DNA of 64,000 nucleotides from Cyathus striatus (Eukaryota; Basidiomycota; Agaricomycetes; Agaricales; Nidulariaceae): positions 1,054,001-1,118,000 of the forward strand of contig JAOVFP010000005.1 in NCBI GenBank assembly GCA_025738555.1, written 5' to 3'. Shown piece after piece: positions 34,201 to 45,807 of this stretch (position 1 is its first letter; each line of letters starts with the position of its first letter). The notes below the pieces were generated by a model. That model did not search any database and was not told the DNA's origin. It saw only the letters and a list, made by a program, of their open reading frames with translations. The position numbers and the translations under genes are program-made.

Positions 34201-34429
34201 TTTTTAGAACTCTTGTCACTCGTGACAATTACCATTGCACAGCGGTCACTGGAACTTTCTCAGAAAGATACTCACTGCTTTAGCTCGGAGATAAAAGAAA
34301 TTTCCCAGCCTTTGTAGAGGTAGCAAAATAGTTCGGAAAATGGAGTAAGGCTGTCAGCATAGTAGATAATGATGTCAGAACTACTTTTACTATGATTCTG
34401 AACACCACTGAAGATGCAGGCACAATTTT
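31230..34429. other. CpG-rich then AT-rich DNA, no gene supported
   Basis: It includes a pyrimidine-rich stretch (32,750-32,885) that could be promoter-like. From about 33,190 to 34,300 a series of broken frames (PEITRQTSDETLKSGGS; SAENRRTLIMEFYQKGRY) may be a decayed gene or transposon, but nothing identifies it. A small hairpin GGCGGGAGCGACTCCCGCC lies near 33,786. Confidence 0.35.
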
Positions 34430-34550
34430 TAATGCTGTAAAGGCCGTTTTTTACATTCCAGACAAATTTGGGTGTAAAATAGGCCGTTTTCGGGATCCAG
34501 ACAAATTTTGAAACCCGATGGCGGACTCAGAGCATGGCTGATAGTTTGTG
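34430..34550. mobile_element. fragment of the AGGACCCC-family DNA transposon
   Basis: CCAGACAAATTTG, GGGATCCAGACAAATTTTG and CCCGATGGCGGACTCAG echo the subterminal part of the element at 44698-45674 (CCGGACAAATCCTGAG, CCCGGATGGCAAACCTAG). No TIR survives. Confidence 0.4.
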
Positions 34551-35738
34551 GGGTATGTTTTTTATGTTATCAAAAATAATGGAGTGGTATAACTGGAAAA
34601 TATTGACAATGTGTTGTATCTTCTCTACGTGAGTGATTGTAGTTTTAAAATACCTAAGAGACGTTTATGATTTCCTTCCTAGATTTGGCTTTGTGAATGC
34701 ATGAGGTGTAAGCAAAGCTACCTATGTAAATAATATGTTCAGTCTGATGAATTGAATTCATTCACCAGGTATTCCAACCGTACTATGAAATCAATGTTTT
34801 ACAGGACTCATCTCCTTCACAAATGTAAGATACATTCTGGCTTCGCAATTCCTCTATATTACTGAAAGTTTTATCTCTAGCGCTTGGATCGGTTCTGTGC
34901 AGGTAAATATAATTTATATGCTGTATGAAGACCTAATTGCGTTCCCATACTCTATAAGTTGTGCTGCTGCATCTATCAGATTCAGACAATCCTTCGGAGC
35001 AGTTGTTGCACAATTACTTAATAAAATTCTTAAATAATAAGAACTTGCTCATAATTATTGCTATCATGGACTACGTACAGTCATGGATGCAACATGGATG
35101 AATAGTAAAGACTCAAACTGACGAAGAGCTTTGGAGTACTCATTCGTGACCTCTACACGGGAAAAGTGGTCTATAATGGCATGAAACCTTTTAACAACAG
35201 AGGAAACAAATATTTAATCCCTGTTAACATGTGGAGTTTCCGAATTGGAGTCAGAGGGTTAGACTTCGATAACGGAAACACACGGAAAAGGGGTTAGAGT
35301 TCGAGGTGCCGAGAACTTACAATCACTTAGGAAATACGTGTCTAATGTCTCGTATTCAGGAACTCTAAAGTACATGGTACTCTACTGGGGTTTATATAAG
35401 TATCTACGAGGTATGTACGAGTCAGAATGAGTAATGAATGAGTCAGGAGAAGTAAGTATCGAGTCAGAATGAGTTAGGAAAGAAATGAAAGGAATAGAAC
35501 GAAGTAAATACAGAGTAATGAGAAAAGGAAGAACAGGGATAGAGAAAGGGAATGAGTGCGTCATCGCCTGTGTCTTTCGGAGGCGGTACCGAGACGGTCA
35601 ACGGTACCGTATGTCAAAGCGGGAGCGAGAGAGAGGAGATCCAATGAGGGAAGAGAAAGCGTATGGAAGTAGAGTCGTCGTCGCATGGACGGTCCATGCG
35701 GCGGTGTTCGTATCACGTGACTGCGTTGATTTGTTGAC
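34551..35738. other. non-coding, no gene supported
   Basis: A stretch beginning TGTTAACATGTGG (35222) with TTTATATAAG at about 35390 looks LTR-like, but no flanking duplication could be found. The rest has only short frames. Confidence 0.35.
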
Positions 35739-35745
35739 GTCAGAG

Positions 35746-37275
35746 TGGGGATGCCCAATCCTCAGTTATGGCGCCGCGCCGTGACACATAGTCACACCGT
35801 GTGACAGTCCTGAAACTTGAAGCCAGACATATCTTTTGACATTCCTCCTTCCACATGTAATCTACCATCATGAAATAACTTGTATTATGTTTGTATAGAT
35901 TAGTCCAATATATAAAATGTTTTGTTTCGAAGTATACATAAATATAACAACAGAAAACTCAGATAGTTTCATAATCTGTGCAATTTTGGCAGGGGAAAAC
36001 CATTTTGAATAGAACTCAACACACAATTATCGGATCGACTTGTGTTATAGAGCAAAATTGTACTACTCATTGAGGAGAACAAACGCCCGCGATTATAATT
36101 TTAAATTTAGCACCTTAAGGCATATTTTGACCAAATAAATCGCTACTTTTACATATTCCGGTTCATAAATAAAAAATCTAAATGCGGAGAGTTGTAGCCA
36201 TCGATTAGTAGTGCAAAAACGCTCTATATATCGTATTCATCCGTGCAGTGGTTGTTGTGTTCTATACAGTTTAGTATCTGGCCTACTGTGAGGTGCCCCA
36301 AGGCAAAGCAAGCATGCGCAAATAAGAACTTAATAGATTCCATGCTTCGACAACATGGCTTGACACTTCTTCTTTCATCACCCCATTCGATCTATACACT
36401 CAGGATACTTTGAGATTGGTTTCTACAAGTATATAAGTAGATTATCGAGCCATAATTATATATATTTATATTAAAATGCTATATATTCATGGCAGAAACA
36501 GTGTACTTAGCTCGAAAATTTATGATTTCTGCACATGTAAGTTTGAAAATAAAAATTCCAAATGCGGAGCATTGTAGCCATCGATGAGTAGTGTAAAAAC
36601 GCTCTATTAACCATATCAATCCATGCAGTGGTTGCTTTGTTCTATACAATTTAGTGCTACCCTATGACTAAAGCAAACATGCGCAAACATGAGCTCAGAT
36701 ATTGATTACATGCTTCGACAACATGGTTTAATGCTTCTTTCTTCATCCTCCATTCGATCTACACAACAAGAATGCTCCAGGATCAATTTATGCACTTCAT
36801 AGGTAGAATACTGAAGCAAAATTGGATGTATTTACATTAAAATTGATGTATTCATGACAAAATAGTGTACCTAGCTCGAAAATTTATGATTTCTGCACAT
36901 GTAAGTTTGAAAATAAAAAATATAAATGCGGATGATTGTAGCCATCGATTAATAGTGTAAAAACGCTCCATTAATCATATTGATCCGTGCAGTGGTTGCT
37001 TCGTTCTATATGATTTAGTGCTGCCCTATGACCAAAGCAAACATGTGCAAACATGAACTTCATATATTCCATGCCTTGCGCTTTAGATAGTTGATTTATA
37101 GTTTATATATGCATGTATATGTATTCTATATGCTCTAAGCTACATGATAGTAAAAAAATTGTGTCAATTTGATGAAAGATTGAGGTAAAACAGGCCGACT
37201 TCAGGATTTGTGACAGCAGTGTGACGTGCTGTGACATTTGGGGGCCACGTGACATATAGGCATTGGGCATCCCCA
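35746..37275. mobile_element. TIR element with internal 370-bp tandem repeat
   Basis: TGGGGATGCCCAAT begins and ATTGGGCATCCCCA ends the 1530-bp unit, and GTCAGAG flanks both sides (35739-35745 and 37276-37282). Subterminal GTGACA/TGTCAC motifs are inverted at both ends. No transposase is present. A 7-bp duplication, or 8 bp with one base lost, fits hAT-like elements. Confidence 0.8.
36165..37080. repeat. tandem repeat, period about 370 bp, 2.4 copies
   Basis: AATGCGGA..GTTGTAGCCATCGAT, AAAAACGCTC, TGCAGTGGTTG and CTCGAAAATTTATGATTTC recur in the same order at about 36175, 36552 and 36922. The third copy is truncated after about 165 bp. It is AT-rich and non-coding. Confidence 0.85.
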
Positions 37276-37282
37276 GTCAGAG

Positions 37283-37784
37283 CTCTGCAAGGTCGAGACC
37301 TTACATAACATTACTCTAATCCTAATCAGCTTCGAGTCCGACATTGGAGCAAAGTCGTCTGTGATTTCGTGGGACCATTTGGAATTTCGGATAAATATGT
37401 ATTACGTGATACAACATGGTGACGTAACCATGCCGCAGGTCGTCTCGTTTGGTTCCGAGTCTCGTCCCGACAAAGCTTCACCTTACCTCCACCGTTGCTT
37501 CCATTGCCACCTATACCTTTACCACCATGCACTACCACAAACCCTCCCACGTCCCCCATCCCCAGATGCATAACACCCATACCGATCCGGGGTAGCGCCG
37601 CCTTGGGAGTCGGACGTCTGACGTCCGTCATATTCTCCTTATTCTCTTCCCACACCATCGACATCGCTAGCCTCTAAGCTTACAAATTAATTAGCTTCTC
37701 AAGCCGCTCATGCGCCCTAAACTCCTTCCTTTCCTCATTTCCCTTCCTTCTCCTTCCTACCTTCTAAGCTAACGCATCTTAGAC
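37283..37784. other. no gene recognised
   Basis: Open frames exist on both strands (37326-37664 minus, Gly-rich), but none has a domain or clear introns. The missing 5' part of the GMC gene is not found here. Confidence 0.35.
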
Positions 37785-39402
37785 TGCCTAGTATACACCC
37801 GCGGCCTCCCGCGGCTCATCCTCCGATTGCACCCGCCTCTCAACACACACAAGCGACAAAGGGTGGTCATGGCCCTCCCTCCTCCCGTACTTCACCAAAT
37901 CCGAACGCTTCACGCAACCCGTCGACCACCGCAACATTTCAGCCGATTTCGATGCCTCCGTGCATGGCTTTACAGGGTTCAATGGTGTAAGTCTTCCAGG
38001 CGAAACTACGCGCCTCGATTCCCCTTTCGCCGCGGCGATTGATGAGTTGAGGGGAGAGGGGTTTGAGAGAGTGAAGGATTATAATGCTGGGAATCCCATT
38101 GGATTCGGTGTGTCTTTTCTTTCTTCCCTTTATCTTTGAATGTTGGGAGGCTGATGGGGTGGGGGTAGGATGGGCACAATCAACGATCGAAGGCAAAAAC
38201 GGAGTTCATCTTCTTCGGGGTACTTGAATTCCCAGGTTCTGTCGAGGAAGAATCTGGATGTGATGGTTAATGCTCAGGTATCTCGTATCCTTCCCTCTGG
38301 GAAGCAGAATGGAAAGCCGGTGTATAATGGTGTTGAGTTTCGACTTAACGGCGCAGGTCCGTCTCCTCCCTCCCTCCCCCCATCCTAAACTAACCGAATC
38401 AACAGGCCCCTTGTTTACCCTCCACGCCTCAAAAGAAACAATCCTCTCATCAGGATCCCTCAACACGCCCCAAATTCTCCTAAACTCACACCTCGACACA
38501 CTCGTTCCCCTGCCCGACATCGGAAAGAACCTCTCAGACCACCCTATAGTCACGCTCGCGTGGTTCGTTAAAGACGACATACAGATATTCGATGATTTTA
38601 ATAGGAATGGTACATTGGAAGAGGAGGCTTTGGAGGAATAGGAGAGCGAGAGGAGGGGTGTGGATGTGTTGGGTATTTCGGGACGTATTGGGTTTGGGAG
38701 GGATGCGAGTGTGAGTGGGGAGGAGGATCCGGCGTCGGGCAGGAATACACCACATTTTGAGATTTTCCTTTCCGTATGTCTTTTTTCTTTCTTTCTACGA
38801 AAGTGATTGCACTAACGTGCAATAGAACTTTCTACTAGGCTCAACCCCACCTCAAGGCAACTTCCTCTCAATATCAGCCAAAATGCTAATCCCCATATCC
38901 CGGGGAACCGTTTCCCTCTCCTCCCCTACGCACCCCTTCGCAAAACCAATAATCAACCCAAACCTCCTCTCCACACCTATTGATCTAACGCTCCTCCGCT
39001 CCTCCGTACGCGCAATACTGAAACTCACCACTGCATCCGCCTGGAGTAACTTCATCGACCACCCCGTCGATGGACAGCCCGGGAACAATGCGACGGATGC
39101 CGAGTTAGATACTTGGTTAAGAAAGAATTCGAGGGGTGCGTATCATGTTGTTGGGACTTCTGCTGTGTCCCCGAAAGGGGAGAAATGGGGAGTTACGGAT
39201 CCGGATGGGTTGGTTAAGGGTGTTGAAGGGGTGAGGGTTGTTGATGCTAGTTTGTTGGTACGTCTTTTCTTCAAAAAATGGAAGGGAAGGAGGAGCTGAT
39301 GGGATTGATATGTAGCCTTTTGTCCCGGCTGGACATACACAGGCTGCTACGTATGCTGTTGCGGAGAGGATTGCTGATTTGATTAAAGCCAAGTGGGCGT
39401 AG
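37785..39402 (+). pseudogene. GMC oxidoreductase (aryl-alcohol oxidase-like), broken
   Basis: The middle and C-terminal parts of a GMC flavoprotein can be followed: SSSDCTRLSTHTSDKGWSW, LLPYFTKSERFTQP, FTGFNGVSLPG, SRKNLDVMVNAQVSRIL, ETILSSGSLNTPQILL, DIGKNLSDHPI, then the active-site segments AYHVVGTSAVSP and FVPAGHTQAATYAVAERIAD. Introns are recognisable near 38109-38169, 38357-38405, 38773-38825 and 39257-39315. Defects: the FAD-binding N-terminus is missing; a 10-nt duplication after TATACACCCGCGG (about 37800) and a further one-base shift near 38200 break the frame; a TAG stands at 38639-38641. Related enzymes oxidise alcohols and release H2O2 in lignocellulose decay. Only the last exon recurs at 50356. 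Confidence 0.85.
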
Positions 39403-39952
39403 TTTTTGTCAGGTGCGTACGTGCGGTTGGGATTTGGGCTATAAGGAGAGCTGACGAGCTTTTTGTAAAAGCACAGGTTGGAGTATGGTTGGCTTGCTCA
39501 GTGGTGTACATAAAGTATCGAATGAATAGCAGATTTTTCTTGATCTCGTGTGATTGATTTCGAGATGCGTATCGTGGATGTGAATTTCCTCCATGATCGT
39601 CTAGCTGGGTTAGTTGTCGACGATGTGAGTCCTTCTCAGCTGAACGTATGGAACGATGGTCATGGAACAACTTCTAAAGATATAACATGTATGTATACTT
39701 CTGGCAAGCCTAGACTCCCTGCCTGGACTCTGAAGCGACGCAGTCAGCTGATCGTACCTACGCGTACTTTGGTGACTGGTCTTATAGGTCCACCTTTATT
39801 TCTGTAGTCGATAGTCTGTTCTCAGTCTGACGACCACCACTCATACGGGAATGTCCTGGCCGCCTTATCTCATTGGCAACTCCAACACTATAGAAGACGC
39901 AGACTCCGATACAGACGAAAATCGGCTATTAATTGAATGAAAATAATAAAGT

Positions 39953-40867
39953 CTATGTACTCTTCCAATTCACGCTTTCTGGATCATGTGCTATCGCCGT
40001 TGCTATCATATACAACTCGGACGCCTCCTTGTTAAGATTCCGTAGCTCCGTCTCCATCATTTTCAGTGTACATTTCCCTTGAACTGGCGTTTTACTCAAC
40101 ATTCCGTCGATTCCTTCAAGTGCCACAAGTGGATTCGCAAGTCCTGCGAGGAAATTACGCGTGAACTTTGTTAATTCGACCACTCCTTCTCGCATCGCTG
40201 CTCGTTTATTAACGTGGATAACATACTGCTTCAGGCCTGAAACTTACTTTTAGTGGTAGTCCTTCGTTAATTCGACGGTTCACTCTTCCGTCTTTATGCA
40301 TTCCTTGACGCGGCTCGAGGTACTTTCCGAATATAAAACTAATGAAAGGAAGTTACTTTCAGTGTGTTCATCCTCAGTGGATATCAATCTTTCGGTCAGT
40401 TTTTTCTTGAGGCTCTCGACCTCATCTCGTAAACGTTGTATTTCTGGAGTGAAGATGAACAACGTCAACTTGGAAAATAAGCTGAAACTCACCGGGTGCA
40501 TTATCATCTGAAGTCTCTTCTGCTTTCTTCCGCCACTGTTTCAAAGCCGTCTTCAACGACTGAACTTTGTTTTTCATATCATCATATCCTTCCTTCAATC
40601 GTGCATTTGCATAGTTCGTTGACTCTAGTTCCAGGATCACTTGGTCGAGTTCTTTGTTTTTGCTGTCCAGCTTCCGAGTGAGCTTTTTAATCTGCTCTGA
40701 CAATTTTTCATTCTGCGAACGTAGTTGAATCTCCTTGTGATTGATATCTTCTGGGTCTCTCTCAGTGAGTTTGAGACACTACCGAACCTCCTCTGATCTC
40801 ATCCTTGAAATTGATCTACTCACATCGTCTTCGTTGTCGGACTCCACCACATAACTCGAATCGGTGA
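39953..40867 (-). pseudogene. dead copy of the Cys-cluster/coiled-coil gene
   Basis: It aligns with 52015-52972. The last exon (39953-40197) is intact: MREGVVELTKFTRNFLAGLA through DPESVNWKST. The preceding exons have stops (after IKTEE near 40280 and after SEEVR, TAG near 40785), and the codons for the Cys cluster and first exon are gone. The sequence jumps from the acidic segment (VESDNEDD) directly into DNA that in copy 2 lies about 1.4 kb further on, so one deletion removed the 5' end of this gene together with its neighbour. Confidence 0.85.
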
Positions 40868-41035
40868 CCAGAATCGGAGGGGTTATGTTGGAGTCACGCA
40901 GCTGAGGCTGACAACTTCAATGTTGACAATCTATATGCCGAACGTCAGCTGGGGGCGACTGAGAATAAATTCTGCTCTTGTAGATAGTGGATGTTATATA
41001 AGAGATGTTTGATTGACCGAATGCTACTGCAGATA

Positions 41036-41325
41036 CTGTAGACTTTCGACCAACTGTTCAGTCACACATCACACAACGCTTTGAACTTGAACAGATGTCT
41101 CATTAATCACGCATCACAGAGCAATTTGAACAGTGGTATATCCGATTTGAATAGAGGTTAGGGTCTATTTTTTGGCGGCTCGCTTCGCCCACGAAAATTC
41201 TCACAAACAGATATGTAAACATTTCGTCACACATTACAAAGAACCATGAACGGAGGGTCCAACTATTCATGGCCGTCACGCCAAAATCTCGTGAACAGTT
41301 GGTCGAAAGTCTACAGTATCTTTCT
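41036..41325. mobile_element. Tc1/mariner-like MITE
   Basis: CTGTAGACTTTCGACCAACT begins and its complement ends the 290-bp unit; TA flanks both sides (41034-41035, 41326-41327). Inside are several GTCACRC motifs. Copy 2 of the duplication has an uninterrupted site near 54,563. Confidence 0.8.
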
Positions 41326-41540
41326 CCATTATTGGAGTCTCAGTACCCACGCGACTATGGGTCTTCAAATAGTCCGAAAACCACAGTAGGTACTCCCAGA
41401 GAACTAATGGTATATTCTCAACAAACACTCGACAAAGTACTCGGCCACAAGTCCCACTTCAACATGAGACACGCATACATACGGCCACCTAGATCCTCGC
41501 CACCCTCTTCGGAACTTTGGTGAAGACGTGGCAGTTTAAT

Positions 41541-44121
41541 GGATGACTTCCCGCAGCGTTTAGAAACCTAGATTAAATTTCTAAACGTCATAAGCGAGAT
41601 TGGCCGTGATGCCGTCGTCCAAATCGGCTCACTTTGACAGCTGATCTCAAAACTGACCCCTTTCTAGATAATAATCTGGAAGAGGCCCCCCCCCCCCCCT
41701 TCTAGTTCTAAACGCCCTCCTGTAAACGCATTTTCGATCTCCGACGTCAAAATCCCTGCAGGGACATATCATCTCAAGATTCGTACTACTGATACGGTGC
41801 TCTCCCTCCCCTCGTATGACATAGTCGCAGTATAATTGGCGATGTAGTAGGCTCTACGTCATGTTATTTTGTATACTTATTCATCACAGTGATTCTTTGT
41901 AAAAAAAAATATATCATTACATACTTATATTTGAGAAAATCGGTCCACAGTGCCATTGAAGTTCTTCATTATGGGAGGGAACAGCACTTATATCAAAGAA
42001 AAGGTTACATCAGACTAGCATGCACATATGTACTGTTTACTTTACAGAGTTTCTGAGAGATTTAGTCATAAAAAGACGGATAGAAAGCAATATCGTTGTG
42101 AATAAAAGAAAAGATAAACGTGTGATAAGATTACTAAAGCGCTTATGAAATTTAGAAACGACATTGAAAGTCTAAGGGAAAATGTGCTATGGTTAGAAAC
42201 AGGACCCCTGAGAATTCACCCAAATCCCTGATGTAAAAACGGATAAAAGTTGGGAAATTTTTTGGAAATGCCTGTAGAAAAAACGGATAAAAAGCACTGT
42301 TTTCGCAGAAATGCCTGTGTTAAATCTCCGTATAAAAACTGGGGTCGGCGACGTAGGCCTAATCCTGAAGCGGATAAAAACTTGGGTCTTGGCGGAGGTT
42401 TGAACCTCGAACCTCAGCGCTTTAAAATTATTTCAGTTCAAGGGGATCTTGCACTGGGCCAGTAGTAGGGACGGTAGCGTTGTAGCTATTGGGCCGTGAA
42501 GCACCCTCGCTTCACAGGCAGTCGGCATTTGGAGGATTCGAGATTGTGAGTTTGCTCATTATGACCTCTCTGGCAAGGCCTCTGACGCTCATAAATTCTA
42601 TTCGATCCCCATCTCAATTTATTCGCAGTGGCCAGGCCTGTCGTTCTGTGGAGCTAGCCGTGCGGATGGTACAAGGAGCTCAGAGGAGTGTGGTGATCCG
42701 CATCCCTCCTCTCTCCTGCACCAGAGCTCTATCACTATCGCTTGTTGTGGTCACTTTTACCCAGCCACCCTTTCCCTTTACATGTCTCTTCCGTTTTACT
42801 TACTCATTTCTACTTACTTATGCTTGTTTGCTGGTAGCTTTTACCCAATGACTACGGGTTTTTCCCACTGGGCTTTCCTGCACGAGGGTTTTGACGCACC
42901 CGGCTGGGTAGACTATTACTTTACTATTAGGTGTCGTTTCGTTTCACTCTGCCTTTTTATTATTATCCTTTTTTCTCACATATTTCGTACATGGTGCTCG
43001 AGCTTTGGTGCTAATCTTCATTGGTGCCGGGGCGCTCACCTCAGTGGTTGGCGCCTCTCATCACGCTACTCCTACCTCACTCCTGCCTGCGGGAGTCTCC
43101 GATTGGAAAATCCTCAAATCAAACATTAATAGCAGTGTTTTCTATGTGTTTGCAACCAAGTATGTAAGTCCACGGCTTTGTATTTGATTTCGTCGAAGAT
43201 CTTCTACTTGATTCCTATGATTACATTGGAAAGGGTTTCGAAAGGGTTTAAAGCATTTGAACGGGTTCTATGGCAGTTCACCGCGTTGCCAGGTTGCTTG
43301 GACAAGTCTCGGAGGTGTTCTCAAGGTAGTACCACCAGTATTTACAAACAACCGACTCATACCCAGCAATAGCTTCACTGTGCTTGAATTCACGCAACTG
43401 AAGCTTATTCAGCCTTGATGAGCTCTCTTGCTCTAGTATATCAAAAGGCTGTTTAAGACCCGCTTTAGAGGGTCACTTGAACTTTCTCTGGACTATGGGG
43501 TCTTTCATTGGGCTATGGAACAAGGTCTTGGGAGTTATAGCTGAGGAGGCTTAGGAGAGTCGAGCTGGGTGACAGCCCTCAGTGTGTGTGTCAATGGTCA
43601 AATTGAAGATGCTTCAGGTTCTATATTAGCCTGAGATCTGTTCATGCGGCCACAAACGAGCATACGTACATTCGCTTAGAATGAGACTCTCTTCAAGAAC
43701 TTACAGCTAACGCTGGGTCCTGAATTTGAACTGAATTCTCTTCGCTCAGAAAAAGAGTACATAGGCTCAGGCTGATGGCAAGGACTGTTAAATACGTATC
43801 TACCATTCATTATTTGTTATTATGTTCACTTTGTGCATTCATATCGTTGTGAGCGCCGCTAGGCGAAAAAAATCGAAAAATCCGATTTTTTGGCTATGCC
43901 TGTGCAAATTTCCGGATAAAAACTGCATTTTGAAGACGCCTAGGTCATTTTCCGGATAAAAACTACGATTTTGGGTGCGGATAAAAATCTGACGGTTTCG
44001 GAACAGGCATTTTGGGGTATTCTCAGGGGTCCTTTAGAAACGCAGACCTAGATTAGCCGAGCGCCACTCGCTTAACGTTTAGAAAATAATCTGCGTTTCT
44101 AAACCCTGCGGGAAGTCACCC
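41541..44121. mobile_element. TIR element GGRTGACTTCCCGCAG, host of a nested transposon
   Basis: The left end GGATGACTTCCCGCAG and right end CTGCGGGAAGTCACCC are inverted; the similarity continues inward through GTTTAGAAAC and TTTCTAAACG. AAT (or AATG) is duplicated at the flanks. In copy 2 (54,808-54,820) the sequence reads straight through the site. Of the 2581 bp, 1841 belong to the nested insertion and its duplication, leaving a ~740-bp non-autonomous element. A 13-nt run of C lies near 41,686. Confidence 0.8.
42201..44033. mobile_element. DNA transposon, TIR AGGACCCCTGAGAAT, 8-bp TSD TTAGAAAC
   Basis: AGGACCCCTGAGAAT at the left and ATTCTCAGGGGTCCT at the right are perfect inverted ends; TTAGAAAC directly flanks both (42193-42200 and 44034-44041). 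Near both ends GCGGATAAAA/CCGGATAAAAA is repeated several times, as in elements whose transposase binds subterminal repeats. Internal frames (for example 42782-43129) do not resemble a transposase, so it is non-autonomous. The 8-bp duplication suggests hAT or the KDZ group. Confidence 0.85.
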
Positions 44122-44124
44122 AAT

Positions 44125-44689
44125 GTGAAGCGTGCCTTTGTCTTCTTTAACGCAGTGTTTAACGCTCAGGGTGCGATGGTACCTTCGACGCTCACATCAA
44201 GTATAATATATTATTCCTGTAACCAAGCCTGTGTTTGGGAGTACAAGTGCGATGATGATAGTTAGGAAGGAAAAGCTGAGCTTTGTCGCTGTCACTGCAG
44301 TGTCGAAATATATTACTAATCAAATGTTTTCACGATCATCATTCCCTGCTGCCTCCACAATTGCTTTTGGTTATTTTACTATACTTATTTTGTACTGTAC
44401 AGATGAAGTGCTACTGTGAATGTATGTATCTAAGTAGTCTACTTTGTACTGTAGATACTTATCCATTTGCCTCATGCTTCCTCCCCTTGCTTGCTTCGAG
44501 GTCAAATGTAATGATGTCGTCGTCGATGCGTCGTTTATTTCAACATGCAGTGTGTGACGACATAAACATCCCCATACGATGTCACACATCAAGTTTTGGG
44601 CCGATTAGACAGGATCGGATTTCCTCAAGTGTGGCAATAGATGAATGACAAGACCTAGGTGACCAGGTTCCTTCCATAACATCACATAA
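44125..44689. other. duplicated intergenic DNA, copy 1
   Basis: This stretch (GTGAAGCGTGCCTTTG, TGTTTGGGAGTACAAG, AGTTAGGAAGGAAAAGCTGAG, TTTTGGGCCGATTAGACAGG) aligns with 54,815-55,142. It contains the empty site TGACAAGA (44646-44653) that corresponds to the TGGTAAGA duplication flanking the 7.66-kb element in copy 2. No gene was found. Confidence 0.7.
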
Positions 44690-44697
44690 CATAAAGT

Positions 44698-45674
44698 AAG
44701 ACCCCCGAATATCCCTATTACACTTAGTCGCCAATCCGGACACAAATCGGGGCCATAGGCCCCGGAACTTTGTCGCAATCCGGACGTTTTTGGGGGTCAA
44801 AGACCGTCAAACTTTGATCACCTATCCAGACATCAACGGACAAAAATTTCAGATGTGAGGTCCCTGTCCGGACAAATTACCAAGCGGCTGACTTCAAAGC
44901 CTTACTCTAAGACTGAATCTCACTGTGACCGATGACGTTCCCATTCTCTCCCTATTATATACCCGAACGAGCACCGTACCGACAGTTCAGTCATCTTCAG
45001 ACTTCGATATTTCACACAGTTTTATTTGCTTAAAATTAATGTTAACGATCAGGATAGTCTTGACTATGTACTTGAAGACTGCAGGGAAGAATGTAAAACG
45101 TGCAAGTGTGACAGATTCATTGACCATATGTGAAGTTTAGGTGTTCAGATCTTCGAGAATAGTAGTGCCAATTATTTTAGTGCTACACTGAAGGCAACTT
45201 TCTTCCTCAGTAACTTCTACTTCGAACTGATTTCATCCATTTAATTCTTAACTATTATTCCCTCGGATGCTATTATTGCCCTTCAGTCTGATATTGGTCT
45301 TGCTTTGGATAAAAAAACTCTATACATATATATTTTGTGATATTCAATCTCAAAAGATTCAGCTCACAGCGCTGCACTCAATATCTTCAATATTAGGAAG
45401 TAGTAATATTTCCGATGACGACTACTAGAATATAGTCTACACTTCCAGCAATTACTACTTTATTCTAATATATAATATACATAGATGGTTGGTTTGGGTC
45501 ATCCAGAAGCTTGATATCGCAAAATTAGAAGAGAAAAATTCGAAAAATACCGATTTTTTGAACTTAGAACACTCAATCCGGACAAATCCTGAGCCCGGAT
45601 GGCAAACCTAGACGCTATCCGGACAAAAAAAAATTCTCGAGGAACCAACCGTTATAGTGATATTCGGGGGTCCT
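44698..45674. mobile_element. DNA transposon, TIR AAGACCCCCGAATAT, 8-bp TSD CATAAAGT
   Basis: AAGACCCCCGAATATC and GATATTCGGGGGTCCT are inverted ends flanked by CATAAAGT (44690-44697 and 45675-45682). Subterminal TCCGGACAAA motifs repeat at both sides. It is 977 bp and non-autonomous. The TIR and subterminal motif relate it to the element at 42201. Copy 2 shows an empty site (CATATTTATGTAACTC near 62,862). Confidence 0.85.
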
Positions 45675-45807
45675 CATAAAGTTATGTAACTCAAGTTAAT
45701 ATGTACAGTTCTTAATCACTTCAATCCTAATCGCATGATACAAGCATTGTATACAGTATATAACGGCAAGGGAAGACGTCTTAATCTTGTTTGGATAACT
45801 CGAAGAA

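Noticed and set aside
35222..37310. Possible LTR (TGTTAACATG ... TTACATAACA) interrupted by the TIR element
   Set aside because: Terminal TGTTA/TAACA and a TATA-like motif fit, but the flanks (ATCCC and TTACT) show no target duplication.
42390..42425. tRNA-like segment GGTTTGAACCTCGAACC
   Set aside because: No acceptor stem or D-arm can be folded around it; it lies inside a non-autonomous transposon.
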